From an uncultured Acetatifactor sp. (GTDB lineage: Bacteria; Bacillota; Clostridia; Lachnospirales; Lachnospiraceae): a stretch of DNA of 39,329 nt. Below, piece by piece: positions 6,689 through 15,807 of the stretch. Location of the stretch: NCBI GenBank assembly GCA_910577035.1, contig CAJTKW010000004.1:52931-92259 (forward strand), in the 5' to 3' direction. How positions within the stretch are numbered: the first letter of the stretch is position 1; each line of letters opens with the position of its first letter. Made by a program: the position numbers and the translations under genes. Below the pieces are notes generated by a model. The model worked only from the letters and a program-made list of their open reading frames with translations, was not told the origin of the DNA and ran no database searches.

Positions 6689-9382
6689 ATGAGGAGATTA
6701 AAAAGGAGAGCTTTGATACTGCTTGTGGTATTCAGTATGATTCTGTGTGGAATGACAGCATGTAGCAATAGCGATCTTTCCGCAGAAGTATCGGCCAAAG
6801 ATACGGTGGACGGTAATTCTATTGAGGCAACTACAGCGGTAGATTCTCTGGAAGCCTTGGTGAATGCAGAGAAGAATCAGTATTTTGAAGTGGGAGGTTT
6901 AAGGATAGCAAAACTTCAGGAGGGTATTTATCATATTGACGAAGGAACCACGGAGCACCCGGATGGCCCGCAGGAGGATGGCAGCATGAATGGCGGAGCA
7001 TCCATGTATCTGGTCATTGGTGATGAAACGGCGGCTTTGATCGATGGGGGAGATGGAGAAGGAGGAAATATTTTCTTCAAGGATACCGATATGGCAGAAA
7101 TTGTCCATGGTATGGTCGGAGATCGTGAAATGAAAGTTATCTTCACTCATAGCGATGGTGATCATACTGGTCTTTTCGAGGATAATGACAGTTATGATGT
7201 AATTTCTGCAGATGTACCGCTCTATATCGGAGAGGAAGATATAGACACATTGGCTGATTCTGTGAAGGAAAAATACACAGTAAATGGGCTAAAGGATGGC
7301 GAAGAGATTGAAGCAGGCGGGCGAACGTTGAACGTTGTTACCATGCCTGGTCATACTGCAGGTTCTATAGTACTTATTGATTATGAAAATGAAGTGATCT
7401 TTTCCGGTGATACAATTGGATCAGGTTCTGTATGGCTGTTCTACGAGGGAAATCTGGCTGAATATGATAATTCTGTCCGAAAGTTAGCGCCATTGCTGGA
7501 AGATATGGACGATCCAGTATTTTATGCAGGCCATCGTTGGCAACAAGGGAGCAGCTTGGTAAGTACCGCTGGTGTTACTGTTGGAGAAATGGGGAAGGCA
7601 TATGTTCTGGAAATGATAGACTTGCTGGATGACATAAAGTCTGGCAATTATAAATTAGCAGAGGCTTATGCGGGTTCTTCCGGCCCTGGCAAAGATTATC
7701 CGATGTTTTCAGACAGCGACCGTAATCATGATGGCATTGTTCCGGGGATTTTTGCTATGCCAGAGGCAGTGGAAGGGTTTATTCCCGACACGAAGAGTCA
7801 GTCTGATATGACAACGGAGAGGAAGGAACAGATAGAAAAAACGGACAGCCAGGCAACATATGGAGTCATTGCGGAAATAGAAACAGGAAAAATACTTGGA
7901 CGAAATGAAGATGGCGTTTATATGTTTAAGGGAATTCCCTATGCTCATGCAGAACGCTGGCAGATGCCGGTCAAGGCAGAGCCATGGGAAGGACTTCTGA
8001 ACGCAAATTACGTGGGACCGGTCTGCCCGCAGGTTGGAGGAAGCGGAGAATATTTATCGGCTCCTGCGTATTACCGTATTGATACGTCCGAGGATGATTT
8101 TCTGAACCTGAATGTATGGACACCGGATATGGAGCCGGAGCAGACGAAACCGGTGATTGTCTGGATTCATGGGGGAAATTATACGAATGGTTCCTCTATG
8201 GAGCTGGAGGAATATGATGGGAAAAATCTGGCGGAGTATGGAGATATCGTATTTGTCAGTGTAAATCATCGCCTCAACTATCTTGGATACATGGATTTTT
8301 CCCAGTATGGTGAAGAGTACAAATATTCTGCCAATGTAGGTCATGCGGATCTGATTATGGCATTAGAGTGGGTAAGAGATAATATTTCTGCATTCGGCGG
8401 AGATCCCAATAATGTTACAATCATGGGTCAGTCCGGCGGTTCATTCAAAGTATGCCAGCTGATGGCGATGCCTGCGGCAAAGGGATTGTTTCATAAAGCG
8501 GTAGCGCAGTCAACCGGTCAGTATCAGTTTACGAGAACACCTGAAGAGGCTCAAGCCGATACAGAAAAGCTGATCCAGTCTATGGGACTGTCGGAAAAAA
8601 GCAACGAGGAGATTATGACAACGCTTACTGAAATGGACTATGAGGATTTGGTTGCGGCATGTAATGAAGCAGGCGTAGAGTGTTGTGCGAAGGACTGTAT
8701 TCCGGTAGCAGATGGTGAATATCTGTTAAATGATATTTCAGGATCAACAGATATACCGCTTATGATTGGTACGGTATTCAGCGAGTTTAATTCCAATATC
8801 TCCATGTCGGGTGTGACAGGTTCTTACCGGAACGGAAGCATTATTCAGGATGAACAGGCGTATTATGACAATATTCGAACAAACCTGACAGACGAGGATA
8901 TCATCGCACGCTACAAAGAACGCTATGGAGATAATGCGCAGGCTGTGATGGATGCGTTTAAGGCCGCTTATCCGGATCATGATTTGTTTGATGGATTGTA
9001 TCTCAATACATGGTTTCGGTCTGATGAGACGGTGGAGAATTTTACGGAAATGGGCGGGAAGGCTTATTACTACATAGCTGCCTATACACTGCCTCTATTC
9101 GGCGGGGCGACAAACTGGCATACAGGGGGAGATGTCGCTTTCTTCTTCCGTAACCTGGACAGTATACACTCCTGGATTGCAGGGGATGAAGAAACCGCCG
9201 AAAAGTATTCCGATGAGGCATCTAGGGCGTTAATTAACTTTGTTTATACCGGGAACCCGTCTCAAGAAGGATTGGAATGGCCGGCTTTTACGGTTGAAAA
9301 TGGAGAAACCATGGTTTTTGACCGGGAAAGTGCAGTAAAAAATTATCCGGAAAAGGAACTGCTTGAGCTTATGACACAATAG
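6689..9382 (+). CDS. Lipoprotein metallo-beta-lactamase-fold / carboxylesterase fusion
   Basis: An 897-aa exported protein with two hydrolase domains. The signal peptide ends in MTAC with lipid-anchored Cys25. Residues 65-310 are a metallo-beta-lactamase fold: HSDGDH at 154-159 (the HxHxDH motif with Asp in place of the second His), PGHTAGS with His222, FSGDT with Asp241 and AGH with His282, so the other metal ligands are present. A linker spans about 311-385. Residues 388-897 are a type B carboxylesterase with HGG (494-496), GQSGG with Ser582, probable acid Glu699 and His811 in WHTGGDVAFFF. No stop or frameshift separates the halves. The esterase half is related to the protein at 3401. It probably performs two successive hydrolyses on one extracellular compound; the substrate is unknown. 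Confidence 0.85.
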   Translation: MRRLKRRALILLVVFSMILCGMTACSNSDLSAEVSAKDTVDGNSIEATTAVDSLEALVNAEKNQYFEVGGLRIAKLQEGIYHIDEGTTEHPDGPQEDGSMNGGASMYLVIGDETAALIDGGDGEGGNIFFKDTDMAEIVHGMVGDREMKVIFTHSDGDHTGLFEDNDSYDVISADVPLYIGEEDIDTLADSVKEKYTVNGLKDGEEIEAGGRTLNVVTMPGHTAGSIVLIDYENEVIFSGDTIGSGSVWLFYEGNLAEYDNSVRKLAPLLEDMDDPVFYAGHRWQQGSSLVSTAGVTVGEMGKAYVLEMIDLLDDIKSGNYKLAEAYAGSSGPGKDYPMFSDSDRNHDGIVPGIFAMPEAVEGFIPDTKSQSDMTTERKEQIEKTDSQATYGVIAEIETGKILGRNEDGVYMFKGIPYAHAERWQMPVKAEPWEGLLNANYVGPVCPQVGGSGEYLSAPAYYRIDTSEDDFLNLNVWTPDMEPEQTKPVIVWIHGGNYTNGSSMELEEYDGKNLAEYGDIVFVSVNHRLNYLGYMDFSQYGEEYKYSANVGHADLIMALEWVRDNISAFGGDPNNVTIMGQSGGSFKVCQLMAMPAAKGLFHKAVAQSTGQYQFTRTPEEAQADTEKLIQSMGLSEKSNEEIMTTLTEMDYEDLVAACNEAGVECCAKDCIPVADGEYLLNDISGSTDIPLMIGTVFSEFNSNISMSGVTGSYRNGSIIQDEQAYYDNIRTNLTDEDIIARYKERYGDNAQAVMDAFKAAYPDHDLFDGLYLNTWFRSDETVENFTEMGGKAYYYIAAYTLPLFGGATNWHTGGDVAFFFRNLDSIHSWIAGDEETAEKYSDEASRALINFVYTGNPSQEGLEWPAFTVENGETMVFDRESAVKNYPEKELLELMTQ

Positions 9383-9407
9383 TACAACGGGTGAATGGCG
9401 ACAACAG

Positions 9408-9438
9408 GCGCATCTAAAGCCATCTGCTTTAGATGCGC
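9408..9438 (+). terminator. Intra-operon hairpin, weak terminator or processing site
   Basis: GCGCATCTAAAGC (9408-9420) and GCTTTAGATGCGC (9426-9438) form a perfect 13-bp stem with a CATCT loop. Only three T follow, and the next gene starts 17 bases on, so partial termination or mRNA processing that sets the ratio of upstream to downstream genes is more likely than a full stop. Confidence 0.6.
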
Positions 9439-9455
9439 TTTCAGAAAGGAGACAT

Positions 9456-10214
9456 ATGAAATTTTTATTCAGGGGCGATGATCTGGGTTATTCAGAAGCG
9501 ATCAATTACGGAATTGAAAAATGCGTAAAGGCCGGCCTGTTGATGAATGCCGGTCTGATGCCCAACAGACCCGCCGCATCACATGGGGTAAACCTGTTAA
9601 AAGGGACAAAAGCCTGTCTGTGGCAACATACCAATATTTGCCTGGGACATCCATGTGCAGATCCGAAGAAGATTCCAAGTCTGTTGAATGAAAACGGTAA
9701 GTTTTACGGCAGCAGAGTATACCGAGAAGCGTGGAAAGAAGGAAAGGAATTTACAGTTCTTGAAGAAATGGTCACGGAGGTTGAAGCGCAGTACCAGCGT
9801 TTTGTGGAACTGACGGGATGCAAGCCGGCCCTTATTGACGCCCATGGAGTCAGAAACCATAATCTGACACAGGCAATAAAGATCACAGCGCAGAAACATG
9901 GGGTGAAATATTTCTTTGATGGAGAGGCCACAGTTGGAACGGATGGCGGAAAAGATATCTATAATTGCCCTATGTACAGTATGCGGCCGGGGGAATATGA
10001 TCCGTTACAATGCTTAAAGGATGCGGTAGCAGACGCAAAAGCAGACCGGATTCATGTGTTCATCTGCCATCCGGGATATCTGGATGCAGAGGTATTCCGG
10101 TGTTCTTCTTTAACCGTAAATCGCACCAAAGAAGTGGAGATGCTGTGTGATCCTGCGGTAAAGAAGTGGGTGGAACAGCAGGGAATACAGTTGACTACAT
10201 ATAATGACATTTAG
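9456..10214 (+). CDS. YdjC/ChbG family carbohydrate deacetylase
   Basis: A 252-aa cytosolic protein of the YdjC/ChbG family, metal-dependent deacetylases acting on acetylated sugars such as chitobiose 6-phosphate. The N-terminal RGDDLGYSEAIN gives the metal/catalytic Asp pair (Asp8, Asp9), His58 lies in WQHTN, and His130 in LIDAHGVRN occupies the position of the family's DxHxH segment. The spacing D9-H58-H130 is close to that of characterised members. Length is normal. AAAGGAG precedes ATG 9456. Lying between the exported esterases and the 6-phospho-beta-glucosidase, it suggests that the imported sugar phosphate still carries an acetyl or N-acetyl group that must be removed first. Substrate identity is inferred, not shown. 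Confidence 0.82.
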   Translation: MKFLFRGDDLGYSEAINYGIEKCVKAGLLMNAGLMPNRPAASHGVNLLKGTKACLWQHTNICLGHPCADPKKIPSLLNENGKFYGSRVYREAWKEGKEFTVLEEMVTEVEAQYQRFVELTGCKPALIDAHGVRNHNLTQAIKITAQKHGVKYFFDGEATVGTDGGKDIYNCPMYSMRPGEYDPLQCLKDAVADAKADRIHVFICHPGYLDAEVFRCSSLTVNRTKEVEMLCDPAVKKWVEQQGIQLTTYNDI

Positions 10215-10228
10215 ACAGGAGAATAAGG

Positions 10229-11689
10229 ATGGCTTTTCGCAAAGATTTTTTATGGGGCGGCGCTACAGCGGCCAATCAGTTTGAAGGCGGTATAACGGAA
10301 GGCGGCAAAGGGCTGTCTGTTCCGGATGTTATGACCGGAGGAACCAGAACAGAACCGAGACATATCACGGACGGTATCTTCCCGCAATATTTCTATCCGA
10401 GCCATGAGGCGGTAGATTTCTATCATCGCTATAAGGAGGATATCGCCCTGTACGCAGAGATGGGATTCCGGTGTTTCCGTATGTCCATCAACTGGGCGCG
10501 AATCTTCCCCCAAGGGGACGAAGAGGAACCCAATCGTGAAGGACTTGACTTTTACCATCGTGTTTTTGACGAGTGCAAGCATTATGGGATTGAGCCGCTG
10601 GTAACATTGAGCCACTATGAGCTGCCGTATTATCTGGCAAAAGAATATGGCGGCTGGGCAGACCGAAGGCTGATCGAGTTGTTTATCCATTATTGTGAAA
10701 CCGTATTTACGGAATATAAGGGAAAAGTTAAGTACTGGCTTACATTTAACGAGATCAATACGTTAGTAATGGGAGTGTTCGGCAATATTATGGGAGCCGG
10801 AATCCTTCCTCCGGGACAGGACGTGAAGGTTGGAACGGTAAACGGCGTGGAGGAAGAATGGGACGATGTGCAGCGCAGATATACGGCACTGCATCACCAG
10901 CTGGTAGCCAGCGCCCGCGCTGTACAGCTTGCACATTATATCGATCCCGAAAATCAGGTGGGAGCGATGATTCTTGGAAGGGTGGCTTACCCGTATACCT
11001 GCAAACCGGAGGATGCGCTGAAAGCCCAGCAGGTTATGCGTCAGGCAAACTATTACTGCTGTGACGTACAGGCGCGGGGTGTGTATCCGAGTTTTTCAAA
11101 ATGGCTTTGGAAAAAAGAGGGCGTGACATTGGATGTCAGCCAGGAAGATGCAGAAATTCTGAAAAACGGAACCGTGGATTTTATTTCATTCAGCTATTAC
11201 TCCAGTACAACGGCAACCGATGACCCGAACGTGCCGGTTGCTATGGGGAATATGATGCGCGGGCCGGCCAACCCGTACCTGAAAAGCAGCGCATGGGGAT
11301 GGACGATTGACGCCAAAGGTCTGCGATATTATCTGAATGAAATGTATGACCGGTATCAGCTTCCACTGATGATTGTGGAAAACGGGCTTGGAGCAGAGGA
11401 TCAGCTGGAGGAGGACGGCTCTATCCATGATGCCTACCGCATTGACTATATGCGGGAGCATATCCGGGAGATGGCTCAGGCCGTAGAGGATGGTGTCGAT
11501 CTGATGGGGTATACGGTATGGGGTTGTACCGATCTGGTCAGCGCGTCTACGGGAGAGATGAAAAAACGCTATGGTCTGGTATATGTAGATAAGGATAACG
11601 ATGGAAATGGTGATTTGAGCCGCAGACCCAAGGACAGTTTTTACTGGTATAAAAAAGTGATTGCATCCAACGGAGAGCAGCTGGATTAA
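10229..11689 (+). CDS. 6-phospho-beta-glucosidase, GH1
   Basis: A 486-aa family 1 glycoside hydrolase that splits phosphorylated beta-glucosides delivered by the PTS into glucose 6-phosphate and an aglycone or sugar. The N-terminal FLWGGATAANQFEGG is the GH1 signature. The acid/base is Glu175 in TFNEIN and the nucleophile is Glu384 in IVENGLG. The 6-phosphate pocket triad Ser440-Lys446-Tyr448 (SASTGEMKKRYG) is present with the spacing seen in BglA-type enzymes, which separates it from plain beta-glucosidases. Length is usual. It starts 14 bases after the deacetylase stop with an AGGAG SD and is followed by the RpiR regulator. Confidence 0.93.
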   Translation: MAFRKDFLWGGATAANQFEGGITEGGKGLSVPDVMTGGTRTEPRHITDGIFPQYFYPSHEAVDFYHRYKEDIALYAEMGFRCFRMSINWARIFPQGDEEEPNREGLDFYHRVFDECKHYGIEPLVTLSHYELPYYLAKEYGGWADRRLIELFIHYCETVFTEYKGKVKYWLTFNEINTLVMGVFGNIMGAGILPPGQDVKVGTVNGVEEEWDDVQRRYTALHHQLVASARAVQLAHYIDPENQVGAMILGRVAYPYTCKPEDALKAQQVMRQANYYCCDVQARGVYPSFSKWLWKKEGVTLDVSQEDAEILKNGTVDFISFSYYSSTTATDDPNVPVAMGNMMRGPANPYLKSSAWGWTIDAKGLRYYLNEMYDRYQLPLMIVENGLGAEDQLEEDGSIHDAYRIDYMREHIREMAQAVEDGVDLMGYTVWGCTDLVSASTGEMKKRYGLVYVDKDNDGNGDLSRRPKDSFYWYKKVIASNGEQLD

Positions 11690-11724
11690 CCAGAATAAAA
11701 ACCAGGGACAAGGAGGGCGAAAAG

Positions 11725-12630
11725 ATGAACCTGCTCCATCAGGTAGAAGCAATCTCCATGGATTACCGAAGCGGTTCCAGACATGTGATTGGAGAATTTG
11801 TATTAAAGGAATCAACACATATATCAGAGTATTCGGTACAGGAGATCGCAGATCGGACATTTACTTCTAAAGCGTCCCTGGTTCGTTTCGCAAAGACATT
11901 GGGATTTGCCGGATGGAAGGAATTTTCCCGTGCTTTTGTGGAAGAACAGAAACACCAGGAATCGCATTATACAGATATCGATCCCAATTTTCCCTTTGAT
12001 AAAGAGGACAGTACAGGAGATATAATCAATAAAATCTGCTCTTTAGAGGTGGAAAGCATACTGGATACGGCTGACCTGTTGGAACAGGCTCCCATTGATG
12101 ACATCGTGGATATGCTGATAAAGGCAGAAAGGATAGCCATATTCGGGATCAATCCCAACCAGTTGCTTGCGCAGATGTTTATACGAAAAATGCTGAGTAT
12201 TGGCAAAATCGTAGAAACACCAGGATTTGGAGATGTGAGGCTTCTGGTAAGCTCAATGTCGGCCAGAGACTGTGCCATAATTATTTCTTATTCCGGTAAT
12301 ACAGTAGATAAAGAACCGCTGAACATTCTTTCTTCTTTAAAGAAGAATGAGGTTCCGATCATAGCGATTACAGGCACAGGGGACAGTATTCTGTATCAAA
12401 ACGCAGACTATGCGCTGCATATTTCATCAAGAGAACGGTTATACAGTAAAATCTCAACTTTTGCCACGGAAACATCCATCCATTATATTTTAAATATTAT
12501 GTTTTCCTGTTATTTTAAGAAAGAGTATGACCGTAATCTGAAGTATAAACTGGATAAAGGAAAGGCACTGGAAGGAAAGATAAGATACAGTTCATCATTA
12601 GAGATAGGAGAGGTGTTTAAAGATGTTTGA
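11725..12630 (+). CDS. RpiR/MurR family regulator (HTH + SIS)
   Basis: A 301-aa sugar-phosphate-sensing transcription factor. Residues 1-75 are the RpiR-type HTH, visible as YSVQEIADRTFTSKASLVRFAKTLGFAGWKEFSRAF. Residues about 110-250 are a SIS domain: AERIAIFGINPNQLLAQMFIRKM, then DCAIIISYSGNTVDKE and VPIIAITGTGDS, where the SYSGNT loop is the usual phosphosugar contact. AAGGAGG precedes ATG 11725. The gene sits inside the PTS/GH1 operon and overlaps the EIIA start by 8 bases, so it is probably an autoregulated local regulator that senses the operon's sugar phosphate. No operator could be identified. Confidence 0.9.
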   Translation: MNLLHQVEAISMDYRSGSRHVIGEFVLKESTHISEYSVQEIADRTFTSKASLVRFAKTLGFAGWKEFSRAFVEEQKHQESHYTDIDPNFPFDKEDSTGDIINKICSLEVESILDTADLLEQAPIDDIVDMLIKAERIAIFGINPNQLLAQMFIRKMLSIGKIVETPGFGDVRLLVSSMSARDCAIIISYSGNTVDKEPLNILSSLKKNEVPIIAITGTGDSILYQNADYALHISSRERLYSKISTFATETSIHYILNIMFSCYFKKEYDRNLKYKLDKGKALEGKIRYSSSLEIGEVFKDV

Positions 12631-13114
12631 CTTTTTAAAGAAAAAAGGAGATGGCGAGAGCACGCCGGTAACACAGCTGAAAGCATATGTGTCTGGAGAG
12701 GCCATTGATATTGCGGATGTGAAAGATGGCATGTTTTCTGAAAAAATGCTGGGGGATGGGATGGCGATCCGTCCTTCGGATGAAACGGTGGTGGCGCCTT
12801 GTGACGGAGAGATTACGGTAATAGCGGAGACCAAGCATGCCATAGGATTACAAGTAAACAATGGCCTGCAGCTCCTGATCCACATTGGTCTGGATACCGT
12901 ATCTATGAATGGAAGAGGATTTCGGGTTTTTGTGAAAACCGGACAGAAGGTATCTGCCGGACAAAAACTGGTCAGTTTCAGTAAAGCGGACATAGCAGAG
13001 GCTGGTTATTCGGATACGGTTATTCTGGTATTTGTAGAAAACGAAAAAGAAGTGCAGTCCTCTTTCCACTATGGTTCTGTGGAAGTCGGTAAAACAGTTA
13101 TAACAGATTTTTAA
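12623..13114 (+). CDS. PTS EIIA component, glucose/beta-glucoside type
   Basis: A 163-aa soluble EIIA of the glucose superfamily (Crr/BglP-A fold), which accepts phosphate from HPr and passes it to EIIB. The family signature is complete: VVAPCDGEITVIAETKHAIGLQ with His72, and GLQLLIHIGLDTVSMNGRGF with the phosphorylated His87. FxVFVKTGQKVSAGQKL follows as expected. It overlaps the RpiR gene, and AGGAGAGG supports the start. As the EIIBC at 5201 has no EIIA, this is its natural partner despite the 6 kb between them. It may also phosphorylate other EIIs in the host, since free EIIA proteins are often shared. Confidence 0.92.
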   Translation: MFDFLKKKGDGESTPVTQLKAYVSGEAIDIADVKDGMFSEKMLGDGMAIRPSDETVVAPCDGEITVIAETKHAIGLQVNNGLQLLIHIGLDTVSMNGRGFRVFVKTGQKVSAGQKLVSFSKADIAEAGYSDTVILVFVENEKEVQSSFHYGSVEVGKTVITDF

Positions 13115-13166
13115 TGGGATATTTTTCTGCTGTAGACAGGATTTAAAATAATATGGAGAGAAAAGA

Positions 13167-14462
13167 ATGAATACACAAGCGATTATTTGTCTTACTATTT
13201 ATGCGGGTGTGATCATCATGTTCGCACTCAGAAAATGGCCCCTGGCACTAACTGCCATGGTTGGCGCGATTTTGATGGTTCTTACAGGCTGTATTGAACC
13301 GGCAACTTTACTTGACAATATTGCCACAACAACCACAGTGCTGGTTGCCTCTATGTTTGTGGTGGCAAATGCGTTTGGAAAAACACAGACCGTTCAGAAG
13401 ATTTCCAAGGCCATTGCAAAGATAAGCAGGGGTTCTCTGCTGAAAGTCCTCTTAGGATATGCGATCTTGGCGATGGCTGTTAATGAATTTATCGGCTCAT
13501 CATCAGCTACCTTTGCGATTGTCTGGCCGTTGGCATTGGCCTGCGCCAAGGAATTGAAGATTAGTCCATCTAAGCTGGCATTTCCTTTGGGTATTGTTTG
13601 TATTTCGGCAGGTGGTATCTTGCCGACAGCAGGCGCTATCTCCATGGCGGAATACTTCAGAGGATTTTTTGTGGCTTTTGATATGGAGCAGTTTGCGGAT
13701 TACGCAATTTTAGATTACTGCATAGTTCGAATTTTTCCGGCTGTTGTTGTCCTGCTCTATTGTGTGTTTATTGCGCCGAAACTGATGCCGGAGCGGGTAG
13801 ATATTGGGTCCGCAGTTATTGCTGATACCTCTGAACGGAAAGAACAGTTATCTTCATTCCATGAGAAAGCGGCGGTTATTACTTTTGTATTGATGATTTT
13901 CGGAATTGCGTTTAGTAGCAGGATTGGCCTTCCTTCCTGGCTTGTTGCCATGGTTTGTGCGGCGATTATTGTTGCCTGTGGTATCTTCCGTGGAAACGAC
14001 GTGTTTAAGAATATGGGGCTTAGCATACTGCTCCTGACAGCAGGCGGCGTTACTCTGGCTAATGGCCTTCAGGCCAGCGGAGCGGCAGAGGTGATCGGTG
14101 ATGTAATGATGGCGATGCTGGGAGAGCATCCAAGCGGATACCTGGTAGGAGCGGCATTTTTTGCAATATCTGCCATTGTGGCGCAATTTTTGACCAATGC
14201 CCCCACGAATCAGATTTTCTGCCCGATTGCATTGATGACCTGCCAGGCTCTGGGCGGAAATCCTTTTGGTCCTGTATTCCTCGGCGTATCTGGTGCGCTG
14301 ATGGCGACACTAACCCCATTTGCCAATCCAACAGCATCTATGATGTTTGATGCCGGACAATACAGTATTAAAGACACGGTGAAGGTTGGTCTGCCTCTGA
14401 TTATTCTTGTGGGAGCCGTGGCTGTGACCGCTGTAATGACTATATTCCCACTCTATGCGTAG
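13167..14462 (+). CDS. SLC13/DASS-like ion-transporter superfamily permease, copy 1
   Basis: A 431-aa polytopic membrane protein with about ten to twelve hydrophobic segments and no signal cleavage site. Landmarks are NEFIGSSSATFAIVWPLALACAKEL near residue 110, with the dicarboxylate-transporter-like SSSAT patch, and a second re-entrant-like region TNAPTNQIFCPIALM, then TPFANPTASMMFDAGQYSIKDTVKVGLPL. The last stretch is the SLC13/CitM/ArsB-like carboxyl-terminal signature. Substrates in the family are di- and tricarboxylates or similar anions taken up with Na+ or H+. It is followed directly by a paralogue and then an M20 amidohydrolase, so the cargo may be an N-acyl amino acid or carboxylate. 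The exact substrate cannot be read from the sequence. Confidence 0.8.
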   Translation: MNTQAIICLTIYAGVIIMFALRKWPLALTAMVGAILMVLTGCIEPATLLDNIATTTTVLVASMFVVANAFGKTQTVQKISKAIAKISRGSLLKVLLGYAILAMAVNEFIGSSSATFAIVWPLALACAKELKISPSKLAFPLGIVCISAGGILPTAGAISMAEYFRGFFVAFDMEQFADYAILDYCIVRIFPAVVVLLYCVFIAPKLMPERVDIGSAVIADTSERKEQLSSFHEKAAVITFVLMIFGIAFSSRIGLPSWLVAMVCAAIIVACGIFRGNDVFKNMGLSILLLTAGGVTLANGLQASGAAEVIGDVMMAMLGEHPSGYLVGAAFFAISAIVAQFLTNAPTNQIFCPIALMTCQALGGNPFGPVFLGVSGALMATLTPFANPTASMMFDAGQYSIKDTVKVGLPLIILVGAVAVTAVMTIFPLYA

Positions 14463-14494
14463 ACAGGAAATGAGAATTTCGGGGGAAACTGGTT

Positions 14495-15796
14495 ATGGAG
14501 CATCAAGCAGTTCTGTGTCTGATGATTTTTGCACTGGTGATTATAGGTTTCCTGATTCAGAAGATTTCGCTTGCCCAGACAGCTATGATGGGTATGTTGC
14601 TGATGATCTGGACAGGGTGCCTGGAGCCGAACGTGGCGCTGGCTAACTTCGCCACGCCCAGCATTATGCTGATGTGCGGTACATTTTTGATGGCAGGGGC
14701 CTTTGGAAAGACGCAGACGGTGACGAAAATTGCCCGTTTTATGTCGGTGATCAGTAAAGGGGAGCCAAGAAGAATAACAGCGTGCTATGTGATTTTGGCA
14801 CTCTTGACGAATGAACTGATTGGAAATTCGGTTGCTGCATTCGGAGTGATATGGCCTTTGGCATTGGCAAGCTGTAAGGAAATGCAAATCAGTCCTTCTA
14901 AGTTGGCATTTCCGATTGCGATTACCTGTATTGCCGGTTCCGGTTTCCTTCCCTCAACCGCATCGGTTTCCATGGCGGAGTTCTATCGCCAGTATTTTAT
15001 TCAATTCGGAATGGAGCAGTATGCCAATTACAGCGTATTTGATTATATGGCTGTGCGTACTCCTATTTCCATAACAGTGGTGCTCTATGCGATCTTCTTG
15101 GCACCAAAGTTTGCGCCGGAGCGGATTGATGGTTTCGGGTTAATGGAAGAGAAGGAAAAGGACGATGGTGAGAATCGAAAGGGGCTTTCAACGGCGCAGG
15201 AGTGGATTACGGTGGCCACATTTCTGGGAATGATACTGGGGATCGCATTCAGCGGACGGCTGGGTTTAGTTGGCTGGCAGTTTTCTATTACGGCAGCGAT
15301 GGTTATTCTGGCGGCTAAAGTGCTGCAGGGAAAGGAAATATACGCAAACATGGGAATCAGCGTGATCTGTCTGATTGGGGCGGGAGCGAATATTGCGTCA
15401 GCCTTGCAACAGAGCGGCGCTGCGGAACTGATAGGAAAGTTTATGCTCGGCATATTTGGGGTACATCCCAACGGTTATGTTTTTGGAGCGGCTTTTTTCC
15501 TGATATGCTTTGTATTGACACAGGTTATGTCAAATATGGCGGTGAACCAGATATTTGTTCCAATCTGTTTGATGACCTGCAGCGCTATCGGATGTAACCC
15601 TTTTGGTCCTGTGTTTTTGAGTATTTCAGGCACATTGACTTCATTTATGACGCCTGTCGGAGATCCTGTTACCGTTATGATGTTCGATGCAGGCGGGTAT
15701 ACGATTAAGGATTCTGTTAAAATGGGATGGTTCATGGTTGTTATTATGTTTGCTGTCAGTGTTACATGTACCATGACGCTTTATCCAATGTATTAA
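14495..15796 (+). CDS. SLC13/DASS-like permease, copy 2 (tandem paralogue)
   Basis: A 433-aa paralogue of the preceding permease, alignable along its whole length without large gaps. Examples are AFGKTQTV near the N-terminus, SPSKLAFPI with the SMAEF patch in the middle, and NPFGPVFLSISGTL with VMMFDAGGYTIKDSVKMG at the end. The first re-entrant loop reads NELIGNSVAAFGVIWPLALAS, so the Ser-rich patch of copy 1 has become NSVA and substrate choice may differ. The start ATG 14495 has only a weak G-rich SD. The pair may work as a heterodimer or have split substrate ranges. The M20 amidohydrolase follows after 11 bases with a strong SD. Confidence 0.8.
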   Translation: MEHQAVLCLMIFALVIIGFLIQKISLAQTAMMGMLLMIWTGCLEPNVALANFATPSIMLMCGTFLMAGAFGKTQTVTKIARFMSVISKGEPRRITACYVILALLTNELIGNSVAAFGVIWPLALASCKEMQISPSKLAFPIAITCIAGSGFLPSTASVSMAEFYRQYFIQFGMEQYANYSVFDYMAVRTPISITVVLYAIFLAPKFAPERIDGFGLMEEKEKDDGENRKGLSTAQEWITVATFLGMILGIAFSGRLGLVGWQFSITAAMVILAAKVLQGKEIYANMGISVICLIGAGANIASALQQSGAAELIGKFMLGIFGVHPNGYVFGAAFFLICFVLTQVMSNMAVNQIFVPICLMTCSAIGCNPFGPVFLSISGTLTSFMTPVGDPVTVMMFDAGGYTIKDSVKMGWFMVVIMFAVSVTCTMTLYPMY

Positions 15797-15807
15797 GGAG
15801 GATAAAA

